Below the pieces are notes generated by a model that was given only the letters and a program-made list of their open reading frames with translations, made no database searches and was not told where the DNA came from. This document shows, piece after piece, positions 1 to 10,360 of a DNA stretch of 64,000 bases. Positions within the stretch are counted from its first letter, which is position 1. Each line of letters begins with the position of its first letter. This DNA comes from Euborellia annulipes (taxonomy: Eukaryota > Arthropoda > Insecta > Dermaptera > Anisolabididae). The stretch spans positions 310,001-374,000 of the forward strand of contig JAKCPI010014213.1 of assembly GCA_023213315.1 (NCBI GenBank). Direction: 5' to 3'. Made by a program: the position numbers and the translations under genes.

Positions 1-2
1 CA

Positions 3-1115
3 TTTATTGCTTTATTAATTTCAAATGAGAAAATGAGTGTATATGCATCAATTTCAATTTTCGATGCGGTGCTGAAATTCCTAGGCATCTTAGTGTTAAG
101 CTATATTTCAATGGGTCAGTCTAATTTAGTTGTTTATGGCTATATTTTGAGTGTATTAACTTTTGTAGTCACATTGGTTTATATCTTGATGTGTTATATA
201 CAACTGGATATGCCTAAACTGCAGAAGAGTGTTGAAAAAAATATTATCAAGAAATACTGTCATTTTCCGGATGGACATTATTTGGAAGTAGTGCTGCTTT
301 ATTTTCACAACAAAGGTTTATCAGTACTTCTAAATACATTTTTTGGAGTTATTGTAAATGCTGCCAATGCAGTATCACAACAAGTCTATACTGCTGTTTA
401 CCAATTCGTAAATAGTTTTCAGACAGCTTATAATCCATATTTGATGAAAACTTATGCACAAGAAGATTTTGGTAAGTTAAAACAACTCATTGTTTTTTTC
501 TCTAAATTTTCTATCTTCTTGTATTTGTTGATTACCATTCCATTGTTTACGTTTGCTGAACAAATTTTACAGCTATGGTTGGGAAATGTACCTGTACATG
601 CAATATTATTTACTCGTTTAACTTTGGTAATAGTTTTCTTCGAAGTACTTTCTGCACCTTTATGGTTGACGATACAGGCATCAGGAAATATTAAACGCTA
701 TCAGATGATAATATCATGCATTCTCATCCTAAACTTACCTATAGCTTATTTATGTTTTATTGTATGGAAGCAACCAATGGTTGCCTTTATAGCAAAAATA
801 TTTACAGCTATTCTAGCTTATTCGTATCGTATATATAATGTGCATTTGCTCAATGGTTTAAACATTAAGGATTATGCTGTAGGGTTGATCCTCAGATTAT
901 TGTTGTTTCTAATTGTTATTTCTCCAATAGTTTATTTTTATATAGTTCAAAAATTCTTAAATTTTACTGAAGTTGTGTTGAATGTTTTTGTTCTGGTGTC
1001 AATATTATTTATTGGGGCATTCTTTATACTGCTTAATAAAAGTGAGCATCAAGTTATTTTGGGTTTTATACATAAATTTTTAAAAGGTCTAAGGCATGAA
1101 TGCAAAAGAGCTTAA
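3..1115 (+). CDS. wzx: Wzx oligosaccharide-unit flippase, 5' end outside window
   Basis: Inner-membrane flippase of the MATE/polysaccharide-transporter superfamily, which moves lipid-linked capsule repeat units to the periplasm. The reading frame is open from base 3, and the residues before the internal Met at 33 (FIALLISNEKM) continue a Wzx-like helix, so the gene starts upstream of the window and the Met at 33 is not the start. About 370 residues are visible, with some ten hydrophobic segments and only short polar loops. The 3' end overlaps the next gene by 20 bp, as is normal in capsule operons. Wzx proteins diverge so much that the assignment rests on topology and context. The identity of the transported unit cannot be read. 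Confidence 0.85.
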   Translation, partial: FIALLISNEKMSVYASISIFDAVLKFLGILVLSYISMGQSNLVVYGYILSVLTFVVTLVYILMCYIQLDMPKLQKSVEKNIIKKYCHFPDGHYLEVVLLYFHNKGLSVLLNTFFGVIVNAANAVSQQVYTAVYQFVNSFQTAYNPYLMKTYAQEDFGKLKQLIVFFSKFSIFLYLLITIPLFTFAEQILQLWLGNVPVHAILFTRLTLVIVFFEVLSAPLWLTIQASGNIKRYQMIISCILILNLPIAYLCFIVWKQPMVAFIAKIFTAILAYSYRIYNVHLLNGLNIKDYAVGLILRLLLFLIVISPIVYFYIVQKFLNFTEVVLNVFVLVSILFIGAFFILLNKSEHQVILGFIHKFLKGLRHECKRA

Positions 1116-2061
1116 AAAGTATTTACAGTCTATTATTGAATCCAGACTTTCTCCTCTAATTGATGGTGATTATGTATATTGGGACTTGCCGTATCATATA
1201 AATATTGGTGATACACTTATTTGGCAAGGAACATTAGACTTTTTATCAGATAAGCCTTATAAGATGCTAGATTTCGGAAATTCAGCCACAGCTTCTCTGA
1301 CCCCTCTTGATTCTAATGTGGTTATTTTGTTACATGGTGGAGGGAATTTTGGTGATATATATGGCTCAAGTCAAAAATTTAGAAAAGATGTTATAGAGTT
1401 ATATCCTGATAATAAGGTCATTATTTTACCGCAAACTATTTATTTTAAAGATAAGAAAGTTGAGAAAGAAGATTTTCAATATTTTGCTCAACATGAAAAT
1501 TTATATTTATGTGTTCGAGATCAGTCTTCTTATAATTTGGCTTGTCAATATTTGGATAAAGGTAAAGTTCTATTTTTACCTGATATGGCCTTTTGTATTA
1601 AGGGTGAAAGACTTGTTAAATCTCAATCTACAGGTAAAAAGTTATTGATGAGTCGTATAGACGTAGAAGCTGTCCCTGTAGATAAAAAATATAGAGATCA
1701 AGTAAATTTACAGTCAGATTGGCCAACTTTTGAAAAGACCCCAATATATTGTAATTACTTGAAATTTTTATTCGCTATAAATCGAAAATTATCACAAGGA
1801 GAGAGAAATAAACAATATCCTACTCTTATTAGATATATTAATAATTTTGCAATGAATACAGTTCGTACTCAATTGATTAATACAGGCATCCAATTTATTA
1901 ATAATTTTGATGTGATTTATACAACACGCTTGCATGGTTGTATTCTGTCTTTGCTATTAGATAAAAAAATTATTTTACTTGATAACTCTTATGGTAAAAA
2001 CAGAGCGTATTATGAAGCTTGGTTAAAAGATAGTGCTAACATCAAGGTGGAATCATGCTAG
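1096..2061 (+). CDS. polysaccharide pyruvyl transferase family protein
   Basis: Predicted cytoplasmic enzyme that adds a ketal-linked pyruvate from phosphoenolpyruvate to a capsule sugar. The 321 residues show the family hallmarks: an N-terminal DxLPYHINIGDTLIW segment (N-I-G-D), the HGGGNFGDIYG loop near residue 80, a VRDQSSYNLA stretch around 140, and the C-terminal TRLHGCILSLLLDKK motif containing the conserved R-x-H-G. No signal peptide or membrane segment is seen. It overlaps wzx upstream and the following GT2 gene by 7 bp, so it is translated with the capsule operon. It is uninterrupted, unlike most neighbours. Pyruvylation adds negative charge to the repeat unit; the acceptor sugar is unknown. 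Confidence 0.85.
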   Translation: MNAKELKKYLQSIIESRLSPLIDGDYVYWDLPYHINIGDTLIWQGTLDFLSDKPYKMLDFGNSATASLTPLDSNVVILLHGGGNFGDIYGSSQKFRKDVIELYPDNKVIILPQTIYFKDKKVEKEDFQYFAQHENLYLCVRDQSSYNLACQYLDKGKVLFLPDMAFCIKGERLVKSQSTGKKLLMSRIDVEAVPVDKKYRDQVNLQSDWPTFEKTPIYCNYLKFLFAINRKLSQGERNKQYPTLIRYINNFAMNTVRTQLINTGIQFINNFDVIYTTRLHGCILSLLLDKKIILLDNSYGKNRAYYEAWLKDSANIKVESC

Positions 2062-3064
2062 TTAGTGTCGTACTTCCTGCATATAATGCCGAATTATATC
2101 TTAAAGACGCAATTGATAGTGTTTTGTCACAGACTTTTACTGATTTTGAGCTGATTGTACTTAATGATGGTTCTATAGATAAGACTGAAGAAATTATCTT
2201 GTCTTATAATGATAGCCGTATTGTTTATGTTAAAAATGAGAAGAATTTAGGGTTAATTGGTACCTTAAATAAAGGTATAGCCTTGGCTAAAGGTAAGTTC
2301 ATAGCTCGTATGGATGCGGATGATATTTGTTTCCTCAGCGTTTCGCAAAGCAAGTTGAATTTCTTGAACATAATCAAGAGTATGTAATTTGTGGAACAGC
2401 AGCTTATCGTTTTCATGATGATATCTCAGATGGGAAAGCCTTTAATCCACCACTAACTGATGAAAATATTCGAGTTCGATTGTTTTTTAATAGTGCGTTT
2501 ATTCATCCTTCTGTAATGTTCCGTGCTGATGTTATTAGAGATCATCATCTACGCTTTAGTGATGATTATAAATATGCAGAAGACTATTTTTTCTGGATGG
2601 ATCTTCTAAAATATGGTAAAGGATTTAATTTAAAAGAAAAACTACTTTATTATCGAGTGGTTGAAACGAGCCAAACAGCTGTTGGTAATTCTAATGTTGA
2701 AAAACGCAAAGAAATCTTAGGTAATATTCACAAACGTTACTTCTTAGATTATGAAATCCCAGTAGACTTAAAGGAAATAGAACTCAATTTTTATTTAACA
2801 AATATCACTCGGATGAAGTTGCTTGATTTGAAGAAATTTGATTTTAATAATATTGATGTTTTTTTGCGAAAAATAGTTTTTGCACTCAGGAAAGCTGGGG
2901 TGAGTCAGAAAGTGATAAATGAAGAAGTGGGGAGAGTTTATTTTGCATTAATTTATACCAAAAAAATAAAAGTTTTTTCGAGTAAAGGATTTATAAGAAA
3001 GATTAATCCTACCTTGTTTATTAATGGTGGGTTAGGATTTATAAAGGACCGTATTGCCAGATGA
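2055..3064 (+). CDS. GT2 family capsule glycosyltransferase (frameshifted)
   Basis: Inverting GT-A glycosyltransferase building the capsule repeat unit at the cytoplasmic membrane face. The N-terminus MLVSVVLPAYNAELYLKDAI is the classic GT2 start. LNDGS near residue 36 and RMDADD near residue 89 give the nucleotide-sugar and metal-binding (DxD) sites, and AEDYFFWMDL is the ED base region. The frame breaks at the T run 2330-2332, where one T appears to be missing. The rest continues in the next frame to a stop overlapping the wzy start (ATGA). The full protein would be about 336 residues. Donor and acceptor cannot be predicted. The break is probably sequencing error, although slippage-based variation is possible. 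Confidence 0.82.
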
Positions 3065-4335
3065 AGACTACTTTCTTAGGGAGCAATGGTTTACTCGCTT
3101 CAATAGGAATAACATTATTTTTGTTTTTCTTTTATTTTTGGTATGCCTACTCCTATAGGGTCTTTGACGCCTCTGCTTACAGTAGGAGTGGTTTTATGGG
3201 GGGTGTTAAATTATCAAAGATATTTTCTATATTTCCCAAAAGAAATTTTATTTTTATTTTTATTTTTATTTTTTGATTTACTGGTTTGTTTATTTGTTCC
3301 AGTTTTAATGGGGACTTATGACTTCTCAATCATCCAAACAAAGGTTAATTTCATAGCTTCTTTATTGGCGACTTATGTATTAGCAAGATCTTTTTCTTCA
3401 AATAATAAAATATCAGAGAAACAGTTTTTTAATTTATTATTAGCAATATTTGTAATACAAGCAGTTTTAGTTGTCGCGATGTTGGTAAACTCAGACCTCT
3501 CTCAAATGATTACTTCTTTTACGCGTAGCAGTGATCAAGGAACTCGTGTTTTAGAGAGTTATGCTGGGGCGCGAGGGTTGGGGGTTGCAGATAGTAGTGC
3601 CTTTGGTTTTGCTATTGTGATGGGGTTGCTTATTTTCTTAACATTCTTTTCTTATCAAAATAAATTTATTAATATTAAATATTTTGCTGTGTTACTTCTA
3701 CTCGGTGTGGTTGCCTCTATTAGTGCTGGTCGAACAGCAATATTAGGATTGATACTCGGGTTAGTTTATTTGTTTTTAAACTTTAAAAATACTAGATCAT
3801 TTGTAACATTGTTATCTACTTTTTTAATTATTATTATCGCAGGATATTTTTTGGTTAGTATTGACCGTGATTCTATTCAAAATGACACTTTAGGCTATTT
3901 TTACTCATACAGTATGGAGCCCATATTAAATTATATAAATGAAGGAAGTTTTGCTTCTACTTCTACAGATGCTTTACAGAATATGTATTTCCCTTTAACT
4001 GAGCAACAGTATTTAATTGGCGACGGTCGTTATATGGATGGTGAAAGCTATTATATGTCTACAGATGCTGAGTTATATGCGTTTTTCACTTTTTTATGGA
4101 GGTGTTTTTTCTTTTAATGCTTTATAGCTATTTTACTTATTTTGTTGTAAAACTAATTTTTTTAGAGAGAAAAAATATTTTATTATTGTTTTTTCTTTTA
4201 ATATTTTCACTTGCTTTGCATTATAAAGGGGAGGTTGTGCTTTTTTCTATTTCCTATAATAAAGTTTTATTTCTAACCTTGTTCTTTATTTATATGAAGT
4301 CGATAGGAATTAATAAAAAGGTACAGTATGATTGA
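3061..4335 (+). CDS. wzy: Wzy capsule polymerase (two frameshifts)
   Basis: Polytopic membrane protein expected to polymerise repeat units in the periplasm. The combined span would encode about 424 residues with roughly ten hydrophobic helices and a polar periplasmic loop around 3880-4060, as in O-antigen ligase/polymerase-like Wzy proteins. There is one frameshift in the T-rich tract 3124-3142 (one extra base) and one at the T run 4090-4095 (one base short). The start ATG at 3061 overlaps the upstream GT2 stop, and the end overlaps the next GT2 start at 4328. It is named by topology and position because Wzy has no conserved catalytic motif. It determines the linkage between repeat units. Confidence 0.78.
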
Positions 4336-5120
4336 TGTAATTATACCAACTTATCAACCTGATCTATTTTTTATAGAGTGTTTTGAATCTCTTCAAAAGC
4401 AAACACTTCCTTTTGATAAATTTAAGGTTACTATTGTATTAAATGGAGATAAAGAGCCATACTATTCTCATATTAAATTAGCCTTGGATGGTTTTTATTT
4501 TGACTACTCTTTAATATATACAGATGAAAAGGGGGTGTCGAATGCGAGAAATTTGGGTGTCGATAAAACAAGTAATCCATATATAATTTTTCTAGATGAT
4601 GATGATTTATTGACAGAAAACTATTTGGAACAACTGCTCTTTATTAGCAGAACCTAGCAGTATAGTTGTATCTAATGTGTTGAGTTTTAAAGAAAGTAAA
4701 GAAAATCCTATTAGAGATTATTTAAGTTTCGAAAACAGCTTTCAATCAAATGATCTGATTAAATATAGAAGATATTTATCAAATTCATGTTGTAAGCTTA
4801 TCTCAAGAGAACTTATAAGAGATGCAAAGTTTGATAGCAATCTATTTAAGGGTGAAGATGCTTTGTTTATGTTTACCTTATCTCCTAGAGTTTTAAAAAT
4901 TATTTCGACTGCACCAGACGTTATATATTTTCGTCGTATAAGGCCGTATTCCGCTTCTCGTACAAAGTATTCAATTTTTAAAGAGGTAGAAATCGGATTG
5001 CAACAACAATGGAGATATACAGCTCTTTATATGCAAAATATTAGTAAATACAGCTTTGCTCTCTACATGAGTAGGATTTTAGCAGTATTTAAAGTAATTT
5101 TAATGAAAATGAAAGGGTAG
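4328..5120 (+). CDS. GT2 family glycosyltransferase (frameshifted)
   Basis: Second GT-A fold capsule glycosyltransferase. The start [11 protein letters not shown], the [13 protein letters not shown] segment (conserved N-x-G near residue 75) and [15 protein letters not shown] (the DxD motif, about residue 92) are typical of family 2. The frame is lost at the TTT at 4640-4642, where one extra T is present. The second part, ending with KGEDALFMF and a basic C-terminus, follows in frame +1. The complete protein would be about 263 residues. It overlaps wzy by 8 bp, and 5 bases separate it from the following dehydrogenase. The specificity is not predictable. Confidence 0.8.
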
Positions 5121-5125
5121 TTATT

Positions 5126-6466
5126 GTGAAAATCACGGTATTTGGTATCGGCTATGTCGGTCTTGTGCAGGCTGCAGTTTTGGCAGAAGTGGGCCATAAA
5201 GTTTCATGTGTGGATATAGATGAGAAGAAAATTGAAAATTTGAAGAATGGTATTATTCCAATTTACGAGCCAGGTTTAACGGACCTAGTTGTTAAAAATT
5301 ATGAAAATGGTCGTTTAAGTTTTACGGTAGATGCGGCCGATGGTGTGGCACACGGTGATATCATCTTTATTGCTGTAGGTACGCCACCTGACGAGGATGG
5401 CTCTGCTGATTTAAAATATGTACTTAGTGTTGCAATAACAATTGCTGAACATATGAGTGAAAGAAAAATTATCATCAATAAATCTACTGTACCAGTGGGA
5501 ACCGCAGATAAAGTAGATCAAGTGGTTAGAGATATATTGTTAGCAAGAAATTTCACCCATCTTCATTATGATATTGTATCTAATCCTGAGTTCTTAAAAG
5601 AAGGAAGTGCAGTTAAAGATTGTATGAGCCCAAACCGTATTATTATCGGCAGTAATAGCTCATATGTTGAAGAAAAGATGAGAGAGCTGTATGAACCATT
5701 CAATCGAAATCATGACAAAATGATTTTTATGGATGTACGCTCTGCCGAGCTAACGAAATATGCGGCTAATTGTATGTTAGCAACAAAAATTAGTTTTATG
5801 AATGAAATTGCTAACTTAGCAGAACTTTTAGGTGCAGATATTGAAAACGTGCGAAAAGGGATTGGTTCTGATGAGCGTATTGGCTACCACTTTATTTACC
5901 CAGGGTGTGGATATGGTGGATCTTGTTTTCCGAAAGATGTTCAAGCATTGATTCGAACAGCGGGCCAGATTGGTTTCGATGCGGCGTTATTGCAGTCTGT
6001 GGAAAAAGTAAATTTTAATCAAAAACAAAAGATACCTTCATTATTAAGTAAACATTTTAACGGTAGTTTGACTGGTAAAACTTTTGCATTATGGGGATTA
6101 TCTTTTAAACCAAATACCGATGATATGCGTGAAGCTCCAAGTCGTGTAGTTATGGAGTATATTTGGGAAAATGGTGGGCAGATTCAAGCATATGATCCTG
6201 AAGCAATGCAAGAAACATTACGAATTTATGGTCAACGCGCAGATTTAGCTTTAGCCAACTCAAAGGAAGAGGCATTGGAAGGTGCGGATGCGTTGATCAT
6301 TTGTACAGAGTGGCAAAGTTTTAAAGCTCCAGATTTTGATGTGATTAGAAGGTTATTAAAAGAAGCAACTATATTTGATGGAAGAAATTTATATAATCCA
6401 AGCAAACTTAAAGAGCTAGGATATGCTTATTATGCGATGGGTAGAGGCGATAGCGTAGTCGGGTAA
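5126..6466 (+). CDS. ugd: UDP-sugar 6-dehydrogenase (UDP-glucose/UDP-HexNAc dehydrogenase family)
   Basis: NAD-dependent four-electron oxidation of a UDP-sugar to its uronate. The 446 residues carry the full active set: GxGYVG dinucleotide motif (residues 7-12), KSTVPVGT near 120, SNPEFLKEG near 153, [17 protein letters not shown] near 210 and catalytic Cys in GGSCFPKD near 266, then the C-terminal UDP-binding fold. The start is GTG at 5126 with an AAAGGG box about 10 bases upstream. It is intact. A second family member at 13242 lacks these residues, so this copy is the likely source of any uronic acid (GlcA, or an N-acetylated uronate) in the capsule. The exact substrate is not decided by sequence alone. 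Confidence 0.88.
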   Translation: MKITVFGIGYVGLVQAAVLAEVGHKVSCVDIDEKKIENLKNGIIPIYEPGLTDLVVKNYENGRLSFTVDAADGVAHGDIIFIAVGTPPDEDGSADLKYVLSVAITIAEHMSERKIIINKSTVPVGTADKVDQVVRDILLARNFTHLHYDIVSNPEFLKEGSAVKDCMSPNRIIIGSNSSYVEEKMRELYEPFNRNHDKMIFMDVRSAELTKYAANCMLATKISFMNEIANLAELLGADIENVRKGIGSDERIGYHFIYPGCGYGGSCFPKDVQALIRTAGQIGFDAALLQSVEKVNFNQKQKIPSLLSKHFNGSLTGKTFALWGLSFKPNTDDMREAPSRVVMEYIWENGGQIQAYDPEAMQETLRIYGQRADLALANSKEEALEGADALIICTEWQSFKAPDFDVIRRLLKEATIFDGRNLYNPSKLKELGYAYYAMGRGDSVVG

Positions 6467-6501
6467 TCATAGTAATTTGAATCTTAGTTTATAGAGTGCT
6501 T

Positions 6502-7730
6502 ATGAGAATCTTATATTTTCACCAATACTTTAATACACCCAATATGTCTGGTGGTACACGCTCATATGAAATGGCTAGACGTCTAGTTGCAGCAGGTCAT
6601 GAAGTGCATATTATTACTTCATGGTTAAAAGAAACAGATGAGAAAACTTGGTTTACTACAGTTGAGGCTGGTATTCATGTTCATTGGTTTCCTAATTTCT
6701 ATAATAACAAAATGTCTTATATGGATAGGGTGAAAGCTTTTTTTTTAGATTTGCATATCATGCAACTAAAAAAGGTAAGGGCCTAGACGCAGATTTAGTA
6801 TTTGCCACCAGTACGCCTTTGACTATTGCTATTCCTGCAGTTTTTACAGCCCGAGCCTTGAAAGTCCCGATGGTGTTTGAGGTTCGAGATCTATGGCCTG
6901 AGTTACCGATTGCGATGGGGGCTTTAAATAATAAAGTCGCTCAGAAATTAGCTTATCAATTAGAGGATTGGGCGTATAGGAATTCAAAAGCTATTGTTGC
7001 GTTATCCCCTGGAATGAAAGAGGGCATAGTAAAGACAGGATATCCAAAGCAAAAGTTGCTGTGATACCCAATAGCTCAGATTTAGAATTGTTCAAAGTCG
7101 ATGATATGAGGGTTGAGGAATTTCGAAAGTCTCATGAATGGTTACAGGATCGACCATTAATTGTTTATACAGGCACTTTTGGACATATTAATGGCGTTGG
7201 GTACTTGGTAGAGCTAGCTGCGAAATTAAAAACTCTAAATCCAGAAATAAGAATTTTATTAGTTGGTGATGGAGTTGAATATGAAAAAGTTGAGAGACAA
7301 GCTGCTCATTTAAATGTCTTGCAACAAAATTTATTTATGATGAAGCAATTACCTAAAAAAGAAATTCCAGTAATTTTAAATGCAGCCACTTTAAGTACAG
7401 CATTATTTATTGACAAGCCTGAAATGAGGGCAAATTCAGCAAATAAATTTTTTGATACTTTAGCTGCAGGTACAACCAATACTTATTAATTATGGTGGTT
7501 GGATGGTTGATCTAATTGAAAACCATCAATGTGGTTTAGTAACTTGGCAATTATCTGTAGATGAGGCTGCTCAAGCTATCGTTAACTTTATTTCTGATTC
7601 TGAAAAGCTTAAAAAAGCTGGTCAACAAGCAAGAAATTTAGCAGAAACCCAATTTAATAGGGATAAGTTAGCTGGTCAGCTTAATCAGGTTTTACTAAGT
7701 AGTATTAAACCAGTTAGTTCAATCCCCTGA
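6502..7730 (+). CDS. GT4 family glycosyltransferase, WbuB-like (three frameshifts)
   Basis: GT-B fold retaining glycosyltransferase. The N-terminal MRILYFHQYFNTPNMSGGTR and ATSTPLTIAIPA segments are typical of WbuB-type enzymes of family 4 that add an amino sugar to a lipid-linked primer. A donor-site VRDLWPE motif lies near residue 130, and the second Rossmann half contains VYTGTFGHINGVGYL and LLVGDGVEYE. ATG 6502 is preferred to a GTG six bases earlier because the homologous start is MRIL. Breaks: the T run 6729-6737 (one short), near 7053 (one G missing) and near 7464 (one extra C). The full length would be about 409 residues. It lies directly before the initiating transferase, so it may add the second sugar. 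Confidence 0.8.
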
Positions 7731-7750
7731 AAATATAACTAGGGAATACT

Positions 7751-8359
7751 ATGATTAAACGTTTACTTGATATCGTTATTGCTTCTATAGCCTTAATTTT
7801 GCTCTCACCCTTATATTTCTATGTTGCATATAAGGTGAAAAAAAACTTAGGCTCGCCAGTATTGTTTCGACAAGTTCGCCCAGGTTTACATGGAAAGCCA
7901 TTTGAAATGATTAAATTTCGAACCATGAAAGATGCAACAGATGCGCAAGGTAATCCTTTGCCTGATAATGAGCGTTTAACCCCATTTGGTAAAATGCTTC
8001 GTTCTACTAGTCTGGATGAGATGCCTGAGCTTTGGAACGTGATTAAAGGTGATATGAGTATTGTTGGTCCACGACCTTTACTGATGGAGTACTTGCCGCT
8101 TTATAATAAGGACCAGGCAAAGCGTCATGATGTGCGTCCAGGAATGACTGGTCATGCTCAAGTGAATGGACGTAATGCAATTGGCTGGGAAGAAAAGTTT
8201 AAACTGGATACGTGGTATGTTGAAAACAGATCGCTTTGGTTGGACTTTAAAATAATGCTACAGACCGTTAAGAAAGTAATCGCTAAAGATGATATTAATG
8301 AAGCGGGCGAAGCGACGATGACCAAGTTTACAGGTTCAAAGTCGGAAGCAGATAAATGA
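7751..8359 (+). CDS. initiating sugar-1-phosphate transferase (PglC/ItrB-like)
   Basis: Monotopic phosphoglycosyl transferase that loads the first sugar phosphate onto undecaprenyl phosphate. It has 202 residues, the short PglC-type form without the polytopic N-terminal domain. One membrane-associated helix lies at residues 5-29, followed by LFRQVRPGLHGKPF, KFRTMKDA, the conserved TSLDEMPELWNV with the catalytic Asp-Glu pair (about residue 92), VGPRPLL and RHDVRPGMTGHAQVNGRN. Start ATG 7751 has AGGGAA upstream. Its stop overlaps the next ATG (ATGA). Placement beside the diamino-sugar genes suggests it transfers a QuiNAc4NAc-type phosphate, as proposed for the A. baumannii ItrB group. That substrate is inference. 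Confidence 0.87.
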   Translation: MIKRLLDIVIASIALILLSPLYFYVAYKVKKNLGSPVLFRQVRPGLHGKPFEMIKFRTMKDATDAQGNPLPDNERLTPFGKMLRSTSLDEMPELWNVIKGDMSIVGPRPLLMEYLPLYNKDQAKRHDVRPGMTGHAQVNGRNAIGWEEKFKLDTWYVENRSLWLDFKIMLQTVKKVIAKDDINEAGEATMTKFTGSKSEADK

Positions 8360-9016
8360 GTAATTCGATCTATGCTATTTATGGTGCTTCAGGCTGTGGT
8401 CGTAGTTTGATGCCTGTTGCAAGGCAACAGCTTCAACGTCAGGGTATTGCGGCTGAAATTTATTTTATTGATGATAGTTTACAACAAGAAAAAAATAGTA
8501 AATGGACATACAGCTTTAAATTATGAAACTTTTAAATCAATAGAATGTTCTAATAAGTATGTATTAATCGCTATTGCGAATAGTCAAATTCGTGAAAAAA
8601 TTGCCAATCAGCTGGTAGCTGATGGTATTAAATTTTGGTCCGTGCAAGCTGATAATACAGTCATTATGGATAACGTTGAAATCAGTGAAGGAGCGGCTCT
8701 GAGCCCTTTTGTTTCAATTACATCAAATATAAAAATCGGTAAATGTTTTCATGCTAATTTATACAGTTATGTTGAGCATGACTGTGTGATTGGTGACTAC
8801 GTTACATTCGCGCCTGGCGTTAAATGTAATGGTAACATTCATATTGAAGATCATGCCTATATAGGTGCAGGAGCCGTCATTAAACAAGGTACACCAGAAA
8901 AACCTTTAGTGATTGGTAAAGGTGCTATTGTTGGTATGGGTGCTGTAGTGACTAAAAGTGTACCAGCTAGTGCAACAGTTGTCGGCAACCCAGCCAGAAT
9001 TTTAGAAAGAAAGTAA
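8356..9016 (+). CDS. sugar O/N-acetyltransferase, PglD-like left-handed beta helix (frameshifted)
   Basis: Acetyl-CoA-dependent N-acetyltransferase expected to acetylate the C4 amino group of a UDP-4-amino-sugar. ATG 8356 overlaps the upstream stop; the first 45 residues (MSNSIYAIYGASGCGRSL) form the PglD-type N-terminal Rossmann-like subdomain. From about residue 95 hexapeptide repeats are visible (ISEGAALSPFVSI, IGDYVTFAPGVKC, IEDHAYIGAGAVI, IGKGAIVGMGAVV), ending in the GNPAR motif. The frame breaks in the A run 8489-8495 (one extra A). The complete protein is about 219 residues. It is followed by the aminotransferase that would make its substrate. In A. baumannii nomenclature this is one of the qhb genes. 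Confidence 0.84.
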
Positions 9017-9042
9017 GAAGTATTTTTTATTAGGAAATCAAA

Positions 9043-10219
9043 ATGTTAAACACTGCATTTGAACCATGGCCAAGTTTTACTACAGAAGAAGCTGACGCAG
9101 TCAAAAATGTATTACTATCAAATAAAGTAAATTATTGGACTGGTCAAGAATGTAGAATTTTTGAAAAAGAATTTGCCGAATTTTCTGGTACAAAATTATG
9201 CGGTCGCTTTGGCAAATGGAACTGTTGCGTTGGATGTTGCATTAAAAGCTTTAGATATTGGCGCAGGTGATGATGTTATTGTGACATCCCGTACTTTTCT
9301 TGCTTCAGCAAGTTCTATTGTAACGGCGGGCGCTAATCCTGTTTTTGCAGATGTAGAGTTGGACTCTCAGAATATTTCACGTCGTACGATTGAAGCTGTA
9401 ATTACACCAAATACTAAAGCGATTATTTGTGTACATTTGGCTGGTTGGATGTGCGATATGGATCCGATTATGCAACTTGCTGCTGAGCGCGGCATCTATG
9501 TTATTGAAGATTGCGCACAGGCTCATGGTGCAAAATATAAAGGTAAAGCTGCAGGGTCAATCGGTCATATTTCTGCTTGGTCTTTTTGCCAAGATAAAAT
9601 TATGACAACTGGTGGTGAGGGCGGTATGGTCACTACCAATGATGAAACTCTTTGGAAAAAATGTGGTCATATAAAGACCATGGTAAAAGCTACGATAGTA
9701 TTTATAATAAACAGCACCCTCCAGGTTTCCGCTGGTTGCATGACTCATTTGGTACCAACTGGCGCATGATGGAAATGCAAGCAGTTATTGGTCGGATTCA
9801 GTTAACACGTATGACGGAATGGACACAAAAGCGTACTGAAAATGCAGAAAAGATTTTAAAAGCGTTTGAGAATTCTCCTTACTTTAACGTTCATATCGCT
9901 TCAGATGATTATGTTCATGCGCATTATAAATGTTATGTGCAAGTAAATTTAGAGGCGTTACCAGATGGCTGGTCACGTGATCGTATAATGCAAGAAATTA
10001 ATGCGCAAGGCGTACCTTGCTTCAGCGGCTCTTGTTCAGAAGTTTATCTAGAGCATGCTTTCGATGGTACCCCATGGCGTCCAGAAAAAACGTTTGGAAA
10101 ATGCACAGCAATTAGGTGAAACAAGCTTAATGTTCTTGGTACATCCTACTTTGAGCCAAGATAGTATAGAAAAAACAATTAGTGCAATTAATGTTGTTAG
10201 TAGAGCTATACAATCATAA
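9043..10219 (+). CDS. DegT/DnrJ/EryC1 sugar aminotransferase (three frameshifts)
   Basis: PLP-dependent aminotransferase that would convert the 4-keto product of Gdr to a 4-amino sugar. The start MLNTAFEPWPSFTTEEADAV (ATG 9043 with AGGAA upstream), DVIVTSRTFLASASSIV near residue 80, VIEDCAQAHGAKYKGKAAG near 155 and SFCQDKIMTTGGEGGM near 180 with the PLP lysine in CQDK are all family features. Breaks: near 9197 (extra T), the A run 9655-9661 region (one A short) and near 10085-10091 (extra A). The tail then runs to a stop at 10217-10219. Expected length is about 391 residues. It works with gdr downstream and the acetyltransferase upstream. Confidence 0.85.
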
Positions 10220-10225
10220 AAATTT

Positions 10226-10250
10226 GAAGCTATTCACATAGCTTTCTTTT
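10226..10250 (+). terminator. weak hairpin with T-rich tail after the aminotransferase
   Basis: GAAGCTAT at 10226-10233 pairs with ATAGCTTT at 10238-10245 across a TCAC loop, and is followed by CTTTTG. It may be a weak intrinsic terminator or attenuator separating the strain-specific capsule genes from gdr. The stem is short and AT-rich, so this is tentative. The next 110 bases before gdr show no clear promoter to me. Confidence 0.35.
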
Positions 10251-10360
10251 GAATTATGATCTGATTTAAAGTTATGTAACCGCTGCGTAAATTTTATTTC
10301 TAGTTATATAAGAAATGAGTATAAATATCGCACGGTTACTAGAACGATTAGAAGAGTATT

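Noticed and set aside
1460..1648. A 62-codon plus-strand frame inside the pyruvyl transferase gene
   Set aside because: It overlaps a complete, motif-bearing gene in another frame and has the low-complexity Ile/Leu/Lys composition of AT-rich shadow frames.
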